From Eulemur rufifrons (taxonomy: Eukaryota > Chordata > Mammalia > Primates > Lemuridae): DNA of 64,000 bases. The stretch is taken from positions 35,195,501 to 35,259,500 of the forward strand of contig NC_090997.1 in the NCBI RefSeq assembly GCF_041146395.1. The letters run 5' to 3'. The position numbers and the translations under genes are program-made. Shown piece by piece: positions 24,907 to 37,485 of this stretch. The notes under the pieces were generated by a model, which had not been told where the DNA came from, did not search any database, and was given only the letters and a program-made list of their open reading frames with translations. Numbering within the stretch: position 1 is the first letter of the stretch; each line of letters opens with the position of its first letter.

Positions 24907-26055
24907 CTAGGGTTGCCCTTCTCCCAACCATCCTTTCTAATCTTTCCAACAAATCATCGATGTGTCCAAACTCTGAGAATTCTAAGGAAGTTGTCTATAC
25001 TTAATCCTGTCTATAGGTAGGACAAAGAGGCTAAAACTTTTGAGAAAAACCTCCAAGTGATATGGATTTTAAAAAGAAAACCCAGGAATTACAAACTCCA
25101 TACAAGTAAGGGATTCTACATTTTTAGTATTCTCTTAGTAGCTGTGTGCTTCAGCTGTACACTGTCCTACTAAAGGTGATGATGTCATCAATATTACGCC
25201 AGAGCCAGCCCTCACTTCATGTTGGCTTGTATCCTTTGCGTTTAAAAAATTCATAATTTTTTATGCCATTGTTTAACTTTTACATTTCCAGACAACCTAG
25301 TCATCAGAGAGCCCTTATATTTCTGAATTCCTTGGTTAAACAATATTTAGCCAGCTGAAGGATTCAATTAACAGACTTTATATTAACTTCAGGTCAGAAA
25401 TTCCTAAGACACAATAGAGACATTATCAAATAATTCACTTCCCATCTCTGACATGAGAACTTATTAATTGTTCTAAAAACATAGGATTGTTGTAATGTGT
25501 CAATCTTTGTCTTTTCATAATATACTAATTTAGTTCACTCTTCATATACCAGAGGATGAAATATCTTAATTCTATGATTAGGAAATATATTTTTCTCATT
25601 TTTCAATGAGTGTGCTTTGTACTATGTATATTTAATACTGCTTATAGTATTAAAGTATATAGTATATTGTTTCAATATATAAAATAAAGGAAAAAATAAA
25701 TAATACTCTAATAAAAACACACCATGTTGTTACAGGCATAATAACATAGGAATGACACACTAGCCTAATCTATAGTTTCTCTAGCATAATGTTCAATTTC
25801 TTAGAGAGGAAAGTCCTAACATGTTGAGTGACACAGATACATTTGATCTTACAATTTTACTTTTATTATTTATTTACTGGTGACATTGCAACACTAAGAA
25901 CAATCAAAATGGAGTTATGTTCAGGATCTGGAATTCCAAATTATTAAAATTCATTTCACCTTTTACATTTTGATTACCATATTTGCTAATCTTTTAGTTG
26001 ACCAATAAAATCATTTAGATTAGCTAAGGACAGAAAATTTAAGAGAATCTATTTA
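24907..26055. other. AT-rich unassigned sequence
   Basis: No gene recognised. The stretch 25560-25720 is almost pure A/T with short repeated tatatagtat words. Confidence 0.5.
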
Positions 26056-26059
26056 AAAG

Positions 26060-27600
26060 CCAACTTTTTAAAAATTTAAAATAATCTCAAATTTACAGAA
26101 ATTTGCAAGTATAAAAACTTTTCCTTTTTGCTCTATATCATTTGAAAGTTTGTTGCTGATATGACATTCCATCACCCCCCTGATCCCAGACCCCAAATAG
26201 TTTGGATTATTTTTCCTACAAACAAAAATGTTCACCAATACAATCACAATACATTCATGGAGGTCAGGAAATTAACACGGATACTTTACTAATATACATC
26301 TAATGCATCCAATCCTCGGACTCCACTTGATTCCCAATTGTTCCAATGTTCTTTGTAGCAAAAGGATAAAGTTCAGAGTACATTATATAATTAGCTGTAT
26401 CTCTTAATTTCCTCCAATTTGAAACAATTTCTCAGTTCTTGCTTGTCTTTTATGACTTTGTTCCATGTGGATTTTTTTTGTTACTTTGTAGAATGTCTCT
26501 CAATTTGAATTTAGTTTATGTTTCTTCCTGCTTAGATTCAGGTTATGCATATTTGGCAGGAATATGACAGAAGTTATATTCTTTTATCTGCATCCTATGG
26601 GGTGGGCACACATTTTTTATTTTTCCTATGAACAGTATTTACTTTTATCATTCTTACTAATACGGTATCTGCTAGGCTACTCCCCTATAAAGTTCTTCCT
26701 TTTTCCTTGTAATTAATAAATATTTTATAGGAATGTGGCTTGAAACTATGTAAATATCCTGTTCCTTATTAAACTTTTAATTTTTTAATTATATCATTGT
26801 GAATTCATAGTTTCCTATTTTGCTCAATGAGTTATGATCCATTACTATACTTATTTATTTTGATACTTAAATTGTCTTTAACTTTGTCAATGGCTCTATG
26901 AACCTTACGCTTGCTTCCGGTTCCTTTAAAAAAAATCCTCTCCATTCTTTGAACATTTTCTTATTTTCTGCTATAACAACATGTTTGTTCTTGAATTTTC
27001 TGGCACAGCAACATGCTTCATTCATCCTGTAGGTTCCCTGCTCCAGCCATGAAGTCAGCCATTTCTCCAAGGCTTCTTTTGTTGAAGAATGGTAATTGAA
27101 GTAGAAATCTTAGGGTTAGATTTGCCTATTGCTATTAGATGTTGCTGTTTCCAGTGATGGACAAAGCTATATTTATTTTTATGTCTACCTATATGTATGT
27201 TAAAATGCATGAGTTCACATTAATGCACCCAATTCCAATCTGACATCACAGGGCTCATCCTAGTTTTCTCCATTTCTACATTTTTAACTCCCTTCTCCCT
27301 CAATGAGAAACCTGACTACCACTATCCTTAACATATTTATGTGTTTGATCACTCCTCTGCATGTAACCAATCTCCTGTTGCCCCTGTGACAGATGCCCTT
27401 CACTGCATAGGTGCCTTCCTAGCCCTGCTCTGGGCTCTAAGACCACAGGCTTGGCCACACTCCTCTAGGGGGGCACTTTCCTCAGACTACTGCCCCAGCA
27501 CCTCACACGGGGCAGCCTCTAACACAGACACCTTTCTCACTCTGCTCAGGTTTTGATACCATCTTGGGGCCACCAAGCTCCCCTGCTTTGCTTGGCATCA
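26060..27600 (-). mobile_element. old mammalian L1 (L1M) 3' UTR region, antisense
   Basis: The word order is 'gatatgacattccatcaccc', 'attaacacggatacttta', 'agcaaaaggataaagttcag', 'cagttcttgcttgtctttta', 'gattcaggttatgcatattt', 'gaaactatgtaaatatcctg' and the following clauses. It matches the complemented 3' region of an old L1M element that I recognise from many mammalian sequences. The GC-rich right part (27340-27590) fits the proximal 3' UTR but less surely. There is no intact frame. Confidence 0.65.
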
Positions 27601-28520
27601 TCTAATGGTTTGGGGTTTGAATTGCCTAAGCAAGAAAGGGAATAGGAAGGAGAAGAGTCATCTTTGTTTTTTAAAAACCCACTCAAGTTCATTAAAAAGA
27701 ACCTAGTATTGTCCATTTTAGGCACGTTTTCCTCTTACCTGTTTTGGAACACTTTTCTCTCTGGTTTCTAAGGCAACATTATGTCTTGATGTTTTTTGTT
27801 TATTCTTGACCATTTCTTCTAATCTTCTGCATTGGTTTCTTTCCATGGGCTCATCCATTAATAATGATGTTATCCAGAATTTTAGCTTCAAGTCTTTTAT
27901 CCATGGGAGAACTACATGATAAGACTCCGCAATGACCTACATGCTGTTGACTAGAAAACATAATTGTTGGGCCAGACTTATACAGCCCACAGCCTGGAAC
28001 TTAGATGAGGCTCCTGCTTTTGCACAGTCCCACAATAACACCCATGAACCCTGAAGACCGGTTGAGTTCTTGGAAAATAAACTGCAAGTTTATCTCTTCA
28101 GAGGGGTAACCCAAGTTCTCATGAGCATTCTTGTGGGTCTCAAGTCTAGGTATAAGATCAGAACACCACCAAATTTCAACAAGAACTTAGAACATGGGGA
28201 TGGGTTCCAAAATTGGTGATTTGGAGCCAATGACATGAGATAGTTATTACCATAGGGTCACCTAACTCTTTTCAGAATTGATAGAGTAGGTAGTAATCAA
28301 AGTTACTTGAAAAGCGTGTGGGACCAGATCAAGAGAAGCAAAGACAAATCCAGGGGTACAGAATAGGTGGCTGTCAGGGGAAGTGTTCAAGGAACACTGA
28401 GTAGGACAGCACCAGCACTCTGGAACACAAGGCATCAGGACTGGGCATGTATGTGTGCCAGGGATCAGAGAAAAATGACTATTTTTACAAAGGCTGACAG
28501 TTGGAGGTCAAGATGCACTT
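27601..28520. other. unassigned sequence
   Basis: No gene or family recognised. 27940-28500 is a moderate-GC stretch without open frames that may be an old unrecognised element. Confidence 0.4.
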
Positions 28521-30895
28521 TGTGATCATGCCCTTGTCTCATTTTTCTTTATTAATTGGTAAAGTTCTCTATATTTTTCTACGAAGAAAAAAATGCTGAT
28601 TTTTTTTCCAAAATAACTTTTAGAAATATTTGTACAAAGGATAAAACTGAGCCAAAAGTAAGGAATTCCAGCAATATAATAAATTGATATGTTGATCTCA
28701 ACACAAATAAGAACTGAAAATAGAAAAATTTGTGTATTACATGATCCCTGTCATTGTTTCTGATTAATCAATTTTAGATTGCCTATTTGTGTTCAAAGGA
28801 GTAGCACATAAACTAGTTCTTTTTTGTTTCCTTGCTTATTTCAATAAAAGTCACTTTTAGAACTCCTGAGCAATTGCAGGGAAGTAATTCTTATCATGAT
28901 CAGGTAATTTACCTGTAACTTTAAAACAATGGCATTAATGGAACTAAATGGTATAATTTAAAAGAAATTGAATCAACCAAAGAAGGAACTTGCAAATCAT
29001 TCTGGCCCTGTTCTCATTTCATCTCCTTTTGGACATAATCTTATTGATAGAGGAGTAAGAACAATGTAAAAATCAGGACATGGAGGAAATAACAAAAAGA
29101 AAAACAAAAAAGACTGAGCTCATGTTCAGCCTGGACTGCATCTCAGCACTGATCAAATTTATCAGAGGTCCCAAGTGTGGTGGTGACAAATCCTTTTTCC
29201 TGGCTTCTTGCCTTACACAGGATTAATAAATAACAAACTCAAATATTTTAGGAAAGAATTATTTCATTATCATATCTTTTTAAAACATTGACTTTGGTTA
29301 CTTGCCATTATTGATTCATATTTGAAACACACACTAACATTTATATGTCTATCTATAAATCTCAGATTGAAGACAGCAAGACACAGCACACATATACATA
29401 ATGAATGTCTCTGTATATTAGTATATTGTGACACAAATGAAAGACAATCACTTTCTATGCCAGCTTGCAATTTTATTCTCAAAAACATTTATTTTGATTT
29501 CATGGCTAGATTCGAAAAAGAATGACAATAGCACAGAGTTCTGTAGGTGGTTAAGTCTTCTCATTGTTCATATCCAGTCCCAGAAAGCATCACTTATGGG
29601 GGAGAGAGCACGGGTGTAAGTAGGTAGAAGCTCAAAGCTGCTCTAAGCACACTGGATGCTCCCTGTAGCATTGAACCTGCCCTCGAAGGGTAGATTACAG
29701 AGAGGAACACTGGTTTGGTAGTCACCCTTTCAAATCAGCCTTTCTCATGGAAAAACTGCTGCCATTTAGAAGTTGGTTATCTCTTTGCTAATTTACTATC
29801 TGGAATAGAATAATCCCAATTTTCTACCTAATGGGCAGAAGTGTTTTATATTACTTTGATGTCAAGGGAGCAGAAGTAGCCAAAAGCATAGATGAATGTA
29901 ATTGTGTAATGTCTAGTAAATGCCACTGTGCATCAGAAACATAGAATTCATGATAACTTTCATCCAAAAATGGGATTAATTTGATCTAAACCAGATGAAT
30001 GAGGAAAGCAGCTACTGTATAAATAGTTCACTTGTTACTTTTCCAGATAGAAAACAAACTAGCTATAAATCATTATTGGACTATTTAAAAGGCTTTCATA
30101 GTTTTGTCAGGATAACATTAATTTTTGGAATCGTTAGAATGTAATATTTTCCAGAGATAAACTCTAAAGGAATAGATGAATAAATAGACACATAAAAATA
30201 TTTCAAGTGATGATACAGCACCAGATTTCTTCCCTATGTTTTTTCAGTTTTAGGCTGAGATGGTTTCTCTAGGTAATGCTATTAAGGTGTTAATAAGTAT
30301 GAAGAAAGTACTAATAGTTTGTTTTTTGCAGATCTAGTGTACCATGACATATCCAAAAGGAAGAATAAAATTCTTTGTGGTATTTGTTTCAGACCACCAT
30401 TTCTTGGCTACATATTTATTACTATCTACTTCAGCAAAAAACAAGCAATGAAGTTTTCAGTGAAGAATGCCATTACATAACCATCTACCAATATGTAAAT
30501 GATCAAAGTGCTACAGCCAGTTCCTTTAGCTTAATTTTAGTCCTTTATTCTCTTATCCCTTTATACTGGGGATGGTTATGACCAATGAAGAGGAAGAGAG
30601 GAGCAAAGAAAGGAGTAGAACAACTCTTTAGACAAATTTTGGACCTCTTCGTCTCCAAAAAAAAAATTCTTTTTGCAATGTCTATCCTATCATCCCATTT
30701 TCTTCTTCCTCCCATTCTCTTAGCACTAACCCTTTTCTCTTTTAGGTTCAGTGATTGTATTGATTTTCAACTCCTTCTACTTTTTCTTCCTGTCCTCCCT
30801 TGGATTCTGAAGCCTGAATCCAATTCAGTAAATGACAGTTTGAATTCTGTTTTTCATTCTGAGTCTTTACATCCACATGCCTTGGGAATACAGCA
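28521..30895. other. AT-rich unassigned sequence
   Basis: No gene recognised. The 170-codon frame 30585-31097 runs straight into the L1 tail at 30900, so it is not a real protein. The frames at 29270-29619 are overlapping chance frames. Confidence 0.5.
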
Positions 30896-31005
30896 TCGTT
30901 TTATTTTATTTATTTTATTTTATTTTTATTTTTTGTTTGTTTTTCAGCTCATTATGGGGTTACAAAAGATCAGGCTATATACATTGCCCATGCCTCCTCA
31001 CATCG
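30896..31005 (-). mobile_element. severely 5'-truncated L1 3' end, antisense
   Basis: A T-rich (TTTTA)n head (30900-30945) is followed by 'cagctcattatggggttac' and 'atacattgcccatgcctcc'. That is the complement of a primate L1 3' end. Only about 65 bp of L1 beyond the tail is present. Confidence 0.75.
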
Positions 31006-31034
31006 TTTTAAGGGACACTAGAATGAGATACTAT

Positions 31035-31145
31035 TTTGACACTCAGGTCTGTTTTATTCATTTTTATACTTCCTTCCCTGACAGATGGAGCAGCTAGCAC
31101 GGTACTTGGCACACAGGAAAAGGCACTTGATAAATATTAATAATT
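31035..31145 (+). repeat. L2 3' end, sense
   Basis: 'agctagcacggtacttggca', 'cacaggaaaaggcac' and 'ttgataaatatt' match the L2 terminal phrase (cagtgcctggcacatagtaggcactcaataaatatt). Confidence 0.7.
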
Positions 31146-31154
31146 GCTAAAAAT

Positions 31155-31345
31155 TGAAATCAGACATACTTGAATTCTACCTCTGGCCCCCAATAACTGA
31201 GCCACAGGGAACTTTTATTTCCTCCTTTATAAAACACGAGAGATGCAGACCTTATGCCGTTGCTACCTTAACTAACTGAGGTAACTTATTCAAAAAGTAC
31301 CTTGCAGGGTCTGCGAACATACTAGGTTTTTGATAAATATTTTTC
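31155..31345 (-). repeat. MIR, antisense (cluster member 1)
   Basis: 'ttcctcctttataaaacacg', 'ctaactgaggtaacttattc' and 'gataaat' lie in complemented MIR order. Confidence 0.6.
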
Positions 31346-31354
31346 CCTTCTCTT

Positions 31355-31510
31355 AGACTAGCCATTTAATTTTCCTGAGCTATACTCCCCTCATTTGTCA
31401 CAAAAAGATAATGGTATTTCTTGGAACTTCCTGACAGCATTGTTCTGAAGATTAAATGAATTTAGGGGTTTATAACCTCTTTTACAATATTAAACAATGA
31501 GGTTAATTAT
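31355..31510 (-). repeat. MIR, antisense (cluster member 2)
   Basis: 'atttaattttcctgagctat', 'cctcatttgtcacaaaaaga' and 'tctgaagattaaatgaattt' match the complemented MIR core. Confidence 0.6.
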
Positions 31511-31679
31511 TATTAAGATATTGAAAATCTTTATCAAACAGAAGTTAAAAATACTGATAGACTGAGGAATTTAAAAACAAAGCTGCTGCTGAGAAATTTT
31601 TTTCTCTTCAAGGGCAAAGTCAGTATTTATACTTTTTAAGTGTGCTTATGATTAGTTGTGGCTTGTTTGTCTAAAACAT

Positions 31680-31935
31680 ATGACTTGGTGGCTAAGAGCA
31701 GGTTTCAGAGACAACTCTGCTGGAATTTGAATTCTGGCTTTAGCACTTTTCAGCTACATAATCTTGATCAACTTTTCAATGCCTTAGTTTCCTCATTTGT
31801 GAAATGGTGCTAGTAAAAGAACTGACCTTGTGGGATTGAGTGGTTGTGATGACTAAATGAGATCATGTGTAAAACATGCTTTTAGTAGAGCCTGATGTGT
31901 ACTAAGTGCTCAGTATATGCCAACTATCACTTTAA
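31680..31935 (-). repeat. MIR, nearly full length, antisense (cluster member 3)
   Basis: 'tttgaattctggctttagca', 'tagtttcctcatttgtgaaa', 'gactaaatgagatcatgtgt' and 'ctaagtgctcagtatatg' cover almost the whole MIR consensus in complement. Confidence 0.85.
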
Positions 31936-32640
31936 ATAGAATCTCCTAGTCTCTTTTGTGTTTTTATTTAACCTAAGAATATGTCTTGACAACTTTAAAT
32001 TCTTGGTCAACTTCTTCTTTTTATGGTTCTTTATGGAAGAAATATTGCTCCACATTTAGACCTAAGTAAAAGGAGCATGAGATAAAAAAGTATGAAGGCA
32101 ATTGAGAATCCTTCGCTTAACCAAATGGATATTTTATAACAAACGCTGATTTTTTAAAAACGATTAAGTCTGCCCTTTCAACTAATTGGTGACCATGGTA
32201 AAATTGAAGATTATTCTGCTAGGAAAAATTATTGTGTCTTAGTCAATGTCCTTCTAGTTGAAATGAATAGAAATACATATCAAAACAGTGCAAGCTGCAA
32301 AGGGACTTTTGTGGATGAGTACTGGGCATTTCACAGAATCCAGGATCAGCAGGGCCACAGGAGAACTTATTCCAGGAGTAGGTAGTACTTTCAGTTCTTT
32401 ATTTCTATTTTTCCACCAGCTTGGTTTAAATATGGCTGCCTGGCTAGGACACGTGGTTGTGAAGGGAAACATGGCTGCTGAGTGACCACCACTAATACAT
32501 GGGGTAGATCTTAGAGACAGAGGTTGACTGTATGCTGGGCAACACCCAGGTCTCTACCAAAGTGGATGTTTGCATAAAATAAATTTAAACTATAATGTCC
32601 AAACAGGAACTCTTCCAATGTCATACCTTAAAAAGAAAAG
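31936..32640. other. unassigned sequence
   Basis: No gene recognised. The complementary open frames at 32254-32472 (-) and 32288-32485 (+) lie over each other and have no features. Confidence 0.45.
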
Positions 32641-32785
32641 CAAATTTTTATTTTATTTTTAATTGACAAAAATTGTACATATTTATTATGTACAACATGA
32701 TGTTTTGAAATATGTATACTTTGTGGAATGGTTCAATTGAGCTAATTAACATATGCATGACTATACCTTTTTGATAAACAAAATT
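32641..32785 (-). mobile_element. L1MA/L1MB-like 3' end, antisense, 5'-truncated
   Basis: A T-rich head is followed by 'aattgacaaaaattgtacat', 'gtacaacatgatgttttgaa' and 'tgtggaatggttcaattgag', the complement of the same 3' UTR type seen in sense at 15985-16040. Confidence 0.8.
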
Positions 32786-33700
32786 AAGATATACCCAGAA
32801 GAGTAATAAAAATACTATCCTGCAATCAGTTACATATATTGGTTCAAAATAGAAAGGGCTTATGTGTTTACTGCCTAAGCTTGGATGAGATTCAATGTGT
32901 TTTTGATAAGGCTATTTCGAATGAAATAGTCAATACTGTTTAATATTCATTTTTAAAGCCAAATAACATATAAAAATTTGTATTTTAACAGTTGGTAAGA
33001 AAATGATGAGTAGCAAAATTCCTATAGATTTATAAACCCTCCATATTTCAAGTTGACCATTTGGTCTTCCAAGTAGAATTTGTGTTCATGGAGTAGCTAT
33101 AATAACTCACTCATGTAAATTACTGGTTGGCTACATTTTTAGTCTGCCCCCAAATTGTTTTTGGAAGCTTCTTAATCTCTTTTGGCTTGATGGGAGTTGG
33201 CAGACAAAACAGCAAGGAGCTATTGAGAATTTGTCTGTTGATTTAGGGCCAGCCTCCTGCTCCTGTCCTGAATTAAGTTCATTGACAATGTTCCCTCCTC
33301 ACCACTCCATTCTTTTCCAGACTTTATTTTAGGATTTTTAAGGTTCAGTTTGATGCAAAGAGCTTAGATTTGGGAAGTGGGTAGGAAACTCAGGATCTGG
33401 AGGATGAGTGAGAAGAGGAGGAAGAGTAAGGAAAAGGTCTTTAAAGTTTAGAAATTTAGATACATTTTTATTATCCTAATTTAGTTTATAAGCCAGAAAT
33501 ATGTATATGTGTATATTTTATAAATATATTTGTGTGCGTGTGTGCTGCATGTAATAAGGTAAATGGCATTTTACCTTCAGTTTTTTTAGTAGTTTGTAAA
33601 GAAATAACAATATACAATGTCTCTGGCTAAAATTACTTATTTGAATTTAGCAGGGTTTATTAGAACATGTAGTTGTCTGACAAGTACCACATTAAATCAA
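32786..33700. other. unassigned sequence
   Basis: No gene recognised. A short alternating GT/AT stretch lies at about 33500-33545. Confidence 0.45.
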
Positions 33701-33704
33701 TTAG

Positions 33705-33800
33705 CAGACAGAGCTTCCACAATGGTTTATTTTGCATATTAATTTAATTGATGATTGATAACAAATAGCATAAATAATGAATTTTGATGATGATGATGGT
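33705..33800. promoter_or_regulatory. candidate enhancer core: SOX, POU and PBX/HOX-like motifs in about 60 bp
   Basis: CCACAATGG (SOX-type, complement CCATTGTGG) at about 33718-33726 is followed by TTTTGCATATTAAT (POU-type) at about 33730-33743. TTAATTTAATTGA and TGATTGAT (PBX/HOX-type, about 33752-33759) come next. A short GAT repeat follows. These are motif matches by eye in AT-rich DNA, where chance matches are common. Confidence 0.25.
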
Positions 33801-34635
33801 GACAATGAGGAAATCAGCACCAGGACCTACTTCATGAAGAAAATCTTACCTGGTATTTAAAGAGAGAGATGGCCATTTAGAAACACCCAAGTAATCCTGG
33901 AAGAATCTTATATTGTATAATTATTTCTAACAGTTCTCTTTATGACAGAGCTTATTTTTCAAAGAGCAGAGATTCCATAGTTTACCCCAGGCTGCTGTTA
34001 TCTTCATGGATACTACAAATGCCTTTTTAGAACTTTATAGGTTTGGTTTCTTTAGTCTGATTTTTCCTGGACAAAAGCTGAGTCTTTGTGGGACTGCATC
34101 TTTTCATTTATAAAATGCGCCTATAAAACGAGGTGACCTATAATCTTGAAAGGTTTCTCTTCAGATTTAAGAGCTTCCAAAGAGCTGTGAATAGTAACTG
34201 AGCCTGTATGCAAAGATTCAAGAAAGGGGGTAATGATTTTTAATTTTGAAAGTCAATAATTCTCTATGTCTGGGATTTTACTGGGAAGAGCTGAGAGTAC
34301 AGCAGAATTTGCTGCAGGGAATCATGACGTTGGAAGTAACAAAACAACCAAAGCAAAACAAGGGCTCTCAAAATTAAAAGGATTATGTTTTGCCCTTTTC
34401 CTACATGCATTTATTCTTTTATTGCCTTTAAGATTTGCTACTGCTAAGAGTGAGCCGAACCGTGAGTCTTTACTATTTATTCTTGTTTTGGGCTTTCTTG
34501 GACACCAGGTTTGTGCTTGAACTTCAGTAATACTTATCAAAGCCAATATGAGGGTTTTCTTAGAAAGCTTCTACAATGGAAAATGTTATAATCTCACCTA
34601 TTTCAGCACATAATAACTTTTTCCACAAGCTGTAA
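33801..34635. other. unassigned sequence
   Basis: No gene recognised. 34085-34160 has weak MIR-like words (tttcatttataaaatgcg). The frames at 34266-34520 and 34322-34546 are overlapping chance frames. Confidence 0.4.
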
Positions 34636-34637
34636 GT

Positions 34638-34695
34638 TGCTCTAGCCAGGCCTATATCTCTGGCACATAGTAAGTACTTTAAAGAGTTCACTGAA
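34638..34695 (+). repeat. L2 3' end scrap, sense
   Basis: 'ctctggcacatagtaagtac' followed by 'tttaaagagttcactgaat' matches the L2 terminus. Confidence 0.55.
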
Positions 34696-34874
34696 TACAT
34701 TAATTCTATTCAGAAATAAGTCTCACGGTATTTGAATAGAAAACAATTTTGAGAAGGACTGAAGCCTGCGTGTGAACTTATTCTGATGACTAATTGAGTT
34801 TCTTGATATAATTACAGTAAAGCAAAAACATCTTTCCCAAATTAACTCTGTTTTAAATAAATACTGACTTCTCC

Positions 34875-35036
34875 TAATTTTAACCCTGGTCCCCTCTTTC
34901 CCACTTTTTGTTTCCACTGTCTCTCTTCTTCACGTTCTCCATCCTTCTATTCTGGTGTCTCGCTTTCCCTTCCGATCTTCCCCTCTTCCTTTCTATTCTT
35001 TTTGTCTCCTTTTCTTAATATTGTCCCCCCTTTTTA
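34875..35036. repeat. pyrimidine-rich tract
   Basis: The plus strand is almost all C and T (ctctcttcttc, cccctcttcctttc, tccttttctt) and ends in a C run at about 35025-35031. It could adopt a purine-pyrimidine triplex. Confidence 0.75.
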
Positions 35037-36490
35037 AGTAGTCATAAAATGAAGCAGACATTCATGTTGAATTTTTTCTAACATAAATTAGTTTTTCTTT
35101 TTGCAAATAAAATGCATTTATGACACTTTCTAAATCTTAAGAAGCCTTTTTTTTTTTAAATAATTTTCTCTTTCAATCATTTAAAGTTTTCTATAGATAT
35201 ATCTTGTTAGGATAGAAGTAATTAATCAGTATATTGTTTTATGGGGAAATACTCTTCAACTTTATATATTTATAATTACCACTTAGAAAGAGATAATGGA
35301 GAGGATCCTCAATTCTAGAAAGGTATTAATTTTAGATCATAATAAGCCTAAACTACAAAGTTTCCAAGCTACTTTATGAATAGAACATAGCAAGTACTTT
35401 CCTTGGCACCAGCTCATTACTTTCCCAATAAATCAATTCTAAGTGAGTAAATCCATCACTGGTTGGAAAGAAAGGTTAGCGTCTCACTTTCAATAGTCCT
35501 TGTCAGTAAGCAGGTGGAGGAAAACACAGAGAAAGGACTAGAGGGGAGCAGGAGACAAGAAATTATGGTTCCCCCAAGATGAGAGAAGAAATATGAAGTG
35601 TGTCCTAGGGTGCACTTAAAACTTACATGTTTAACCAGTTCCCTCTTCTCACAGCATTGCCACATCCGCATAACCTGCCATGTCCCCAGGAGCTTGGTGA
35701 CCACCTGCATCCCATTCGATGGGCAGGAGGAAGAAGAGAGCCCGATTCCAGGAGGGAACATCAGCAGAATACCGGACTGTCATTGAGTTAGAGAGTAGTT
35801 GGCCCCACAGGCTGTTATCCATAAAACATTTCAGATGTGTCCCAAATGGAATTTCCCATATGACAGATGAAATCCAACACCCATGACTCCAATCAGCCAA
35901 TTCTATAGAGGGACATGCCATAACTCTTTTCATCCTCATACCACCTACTCACTGAGGTTGGATGGAAAATATATTTGCTCTCTTACTAGATATCCGCTTT
36001 GATTAACAATCCATCTTCTTCACACACTCTTCTCTTGGCTCCTATAACATCACATTGTCTTCATTTGTCTCTTACTGTTCTTTGTATTTTAAATAAATTC
36101 ACAATTTAGCTTGTATGAATTTTTAGTTTGTATGAATCAATGGTCCTTCATTAGGATAATTTTCTCTTTACGTGATATTTGTTTATGAACATTGTTTATG
36201 TTAAGGTAAATTTCTCTCCATCTGATATTTAATGAATTTTGTTTATAGTAAGTTAACTCAAAAATTCAGAAGACAAATGGGGTGAAGTAACTAGTGGGGT
36301 GGGATGGTGTGGAAGTGGTTCAAATTGGTGCTGCTTTGGGTTAGGGATGGTGAAAACGTAACTGCTTATTTCAATGAAATAAAAATTAGAGTTTTATCTA
36401 AAAATCTCTGAAATGTTGCTTGATATACTGCATACTTCTTACTCCTTTTGGAAAAGGAAAAGATTTTGAAAAAAAAAGCTATTTAGGCAG
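35037..36490. other. unassigned sequence; 35440-35945 is a moderate-GC block
   Basis: No family recognised. The block 35440-35945 has antisense open frames of 101 and 96 codons in different frames. They overlap each other and a sense frame, with no recognisable motif. An old LTR is the likeliest explanation for its texture, but this is not supported by a consensus match. Confidence 0.4.
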
Positions 36491-36501
36491 AAAACATTGT
36501 A

Positions 36502-36803
36502 TTTTTTTTTTTTTTTTGGGACACAGTCTTGCACTGTTGCCCAGGAGGAGGGCAGTAGCATGATCGTAGTTCACGGTAACCTCAATTTCCTAGGTTTAAG
36601 CAATTCTCCTGCCTCAGCCTCCTGATTAGCTGAGACTACAGGCACATGCCACTATGCTTGGCTAATTTAAAAAAAAATGTTTTTGTAGAGACTGGGTCTT
36701 GCTGTGTTGACGAGGTTAGTGTTGAACTCCTGGCCTCAAGTGATCCTCCCACCTTAGCCTCCCAAAGTTCTGGGATTACAGGCGTGAGCCACTGTACCTG
36801 GCC
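36502..36803 (-). mobile_element. Alu, AluJ-like, antisense, with perfect 14-bp target duplication
   Basis: A T run (36502-36517) is followed by the complement of both Alu arms, ending 'ccactgtacctggcc' at 36803. AACATTGTATTTTT occurs at 36493-36506 and again at 36804-36817, a perfect target-site duplication. The A-run in the middle linker is present ('aatttaaaaaaaaatg'). There is no strepsirrhine insertion. The 68-codon frame across it is Alu-derived. Confidence 0.95.
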
Positions 36804-36817
36804 AACATTGTATTTTT

Positions 36818-37220
36818 ATATGCTGGCAAAACTCTATGAAAGTAAAATTTAAGTAATTACAAATGATCATAATCTGAATACCAGGTACAGCATTTATCTG
36901 TTTGCACTAGATAAACGTGAGCCAAAGAGCAATATTTCTGCATGATTTTGCATGGGAGTGATTAAATTGGAATACTTTGTGATTTCTGAAATATGATTAT
37001 TTTCTAGGCCTCTATGTCTGGAGAGGGCCTTTCTTGGTGATTTACTCAAATACTCTGAAATCTTTCTGGACCTCTTTCTTGCTCCATAATAAAAACTGTT
37101 GCTTTAATATAAAATTAAAGATTTAAGGAATAGATACTAAGTGATAAAGGAAATGGAGATATTTAGCTTGCAGAACAGACACATATTTGAATGATCGTAA
37201 TTTGAAAGAGGAAATTATAA
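36818..37220. other. unassigned sequence
   Basis: No gene or repeat recognised. Confidence 0.5.
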
Positions 37221-37224
37221 GGCA

Positions 37225-37485
37225 GCTAACCTTAATTACTTGATTATTATGTGGCAAGGACTGTGCTCCCACACGAGTTTCCCTATTTATGTACAAATCA
37301 ACATTTTGATGTGGAAAGTGTTAATTATTTTCTCACATCATCCCTGCTTTTCAGATGAAGAAATTGAGGCATAAAGAAGTTCGATAATTTTCCTGTGGAC
37401 ACACAGATACTAAATAGTGGGGCCAGGGATTGGAACCTGGATATCTTGACCTCAGGGCACTGACAATTAACCGCAATGACTTGCT
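37225..37485 (+). repeat. MIR, nearly full length, sense
   Basis: 'tattatgtggcaaggactgt', 'cttttcagatgaagaaattg', 'aggcataaagaagttc' and 'agggattggaacctgg' follow the MIR consensus in order. The antisense frames here are chance. Confidence 0.85.

Noticed and set aside
30585..31097. 170-codon plus-strand open frame, the longest in the window
   Set aside because: It runs through the L1 poly-T head and 3' UTR complement (30896-31005) into an L2, so it is a chance frame across repeats.
35456..35939. Overlapping 101- and 96-codon minus-strand frames as a coding exon
   Set aside because: They are in different frames, with a sense frame also open. I found no splice-site pair that brackets one frame cleanly.
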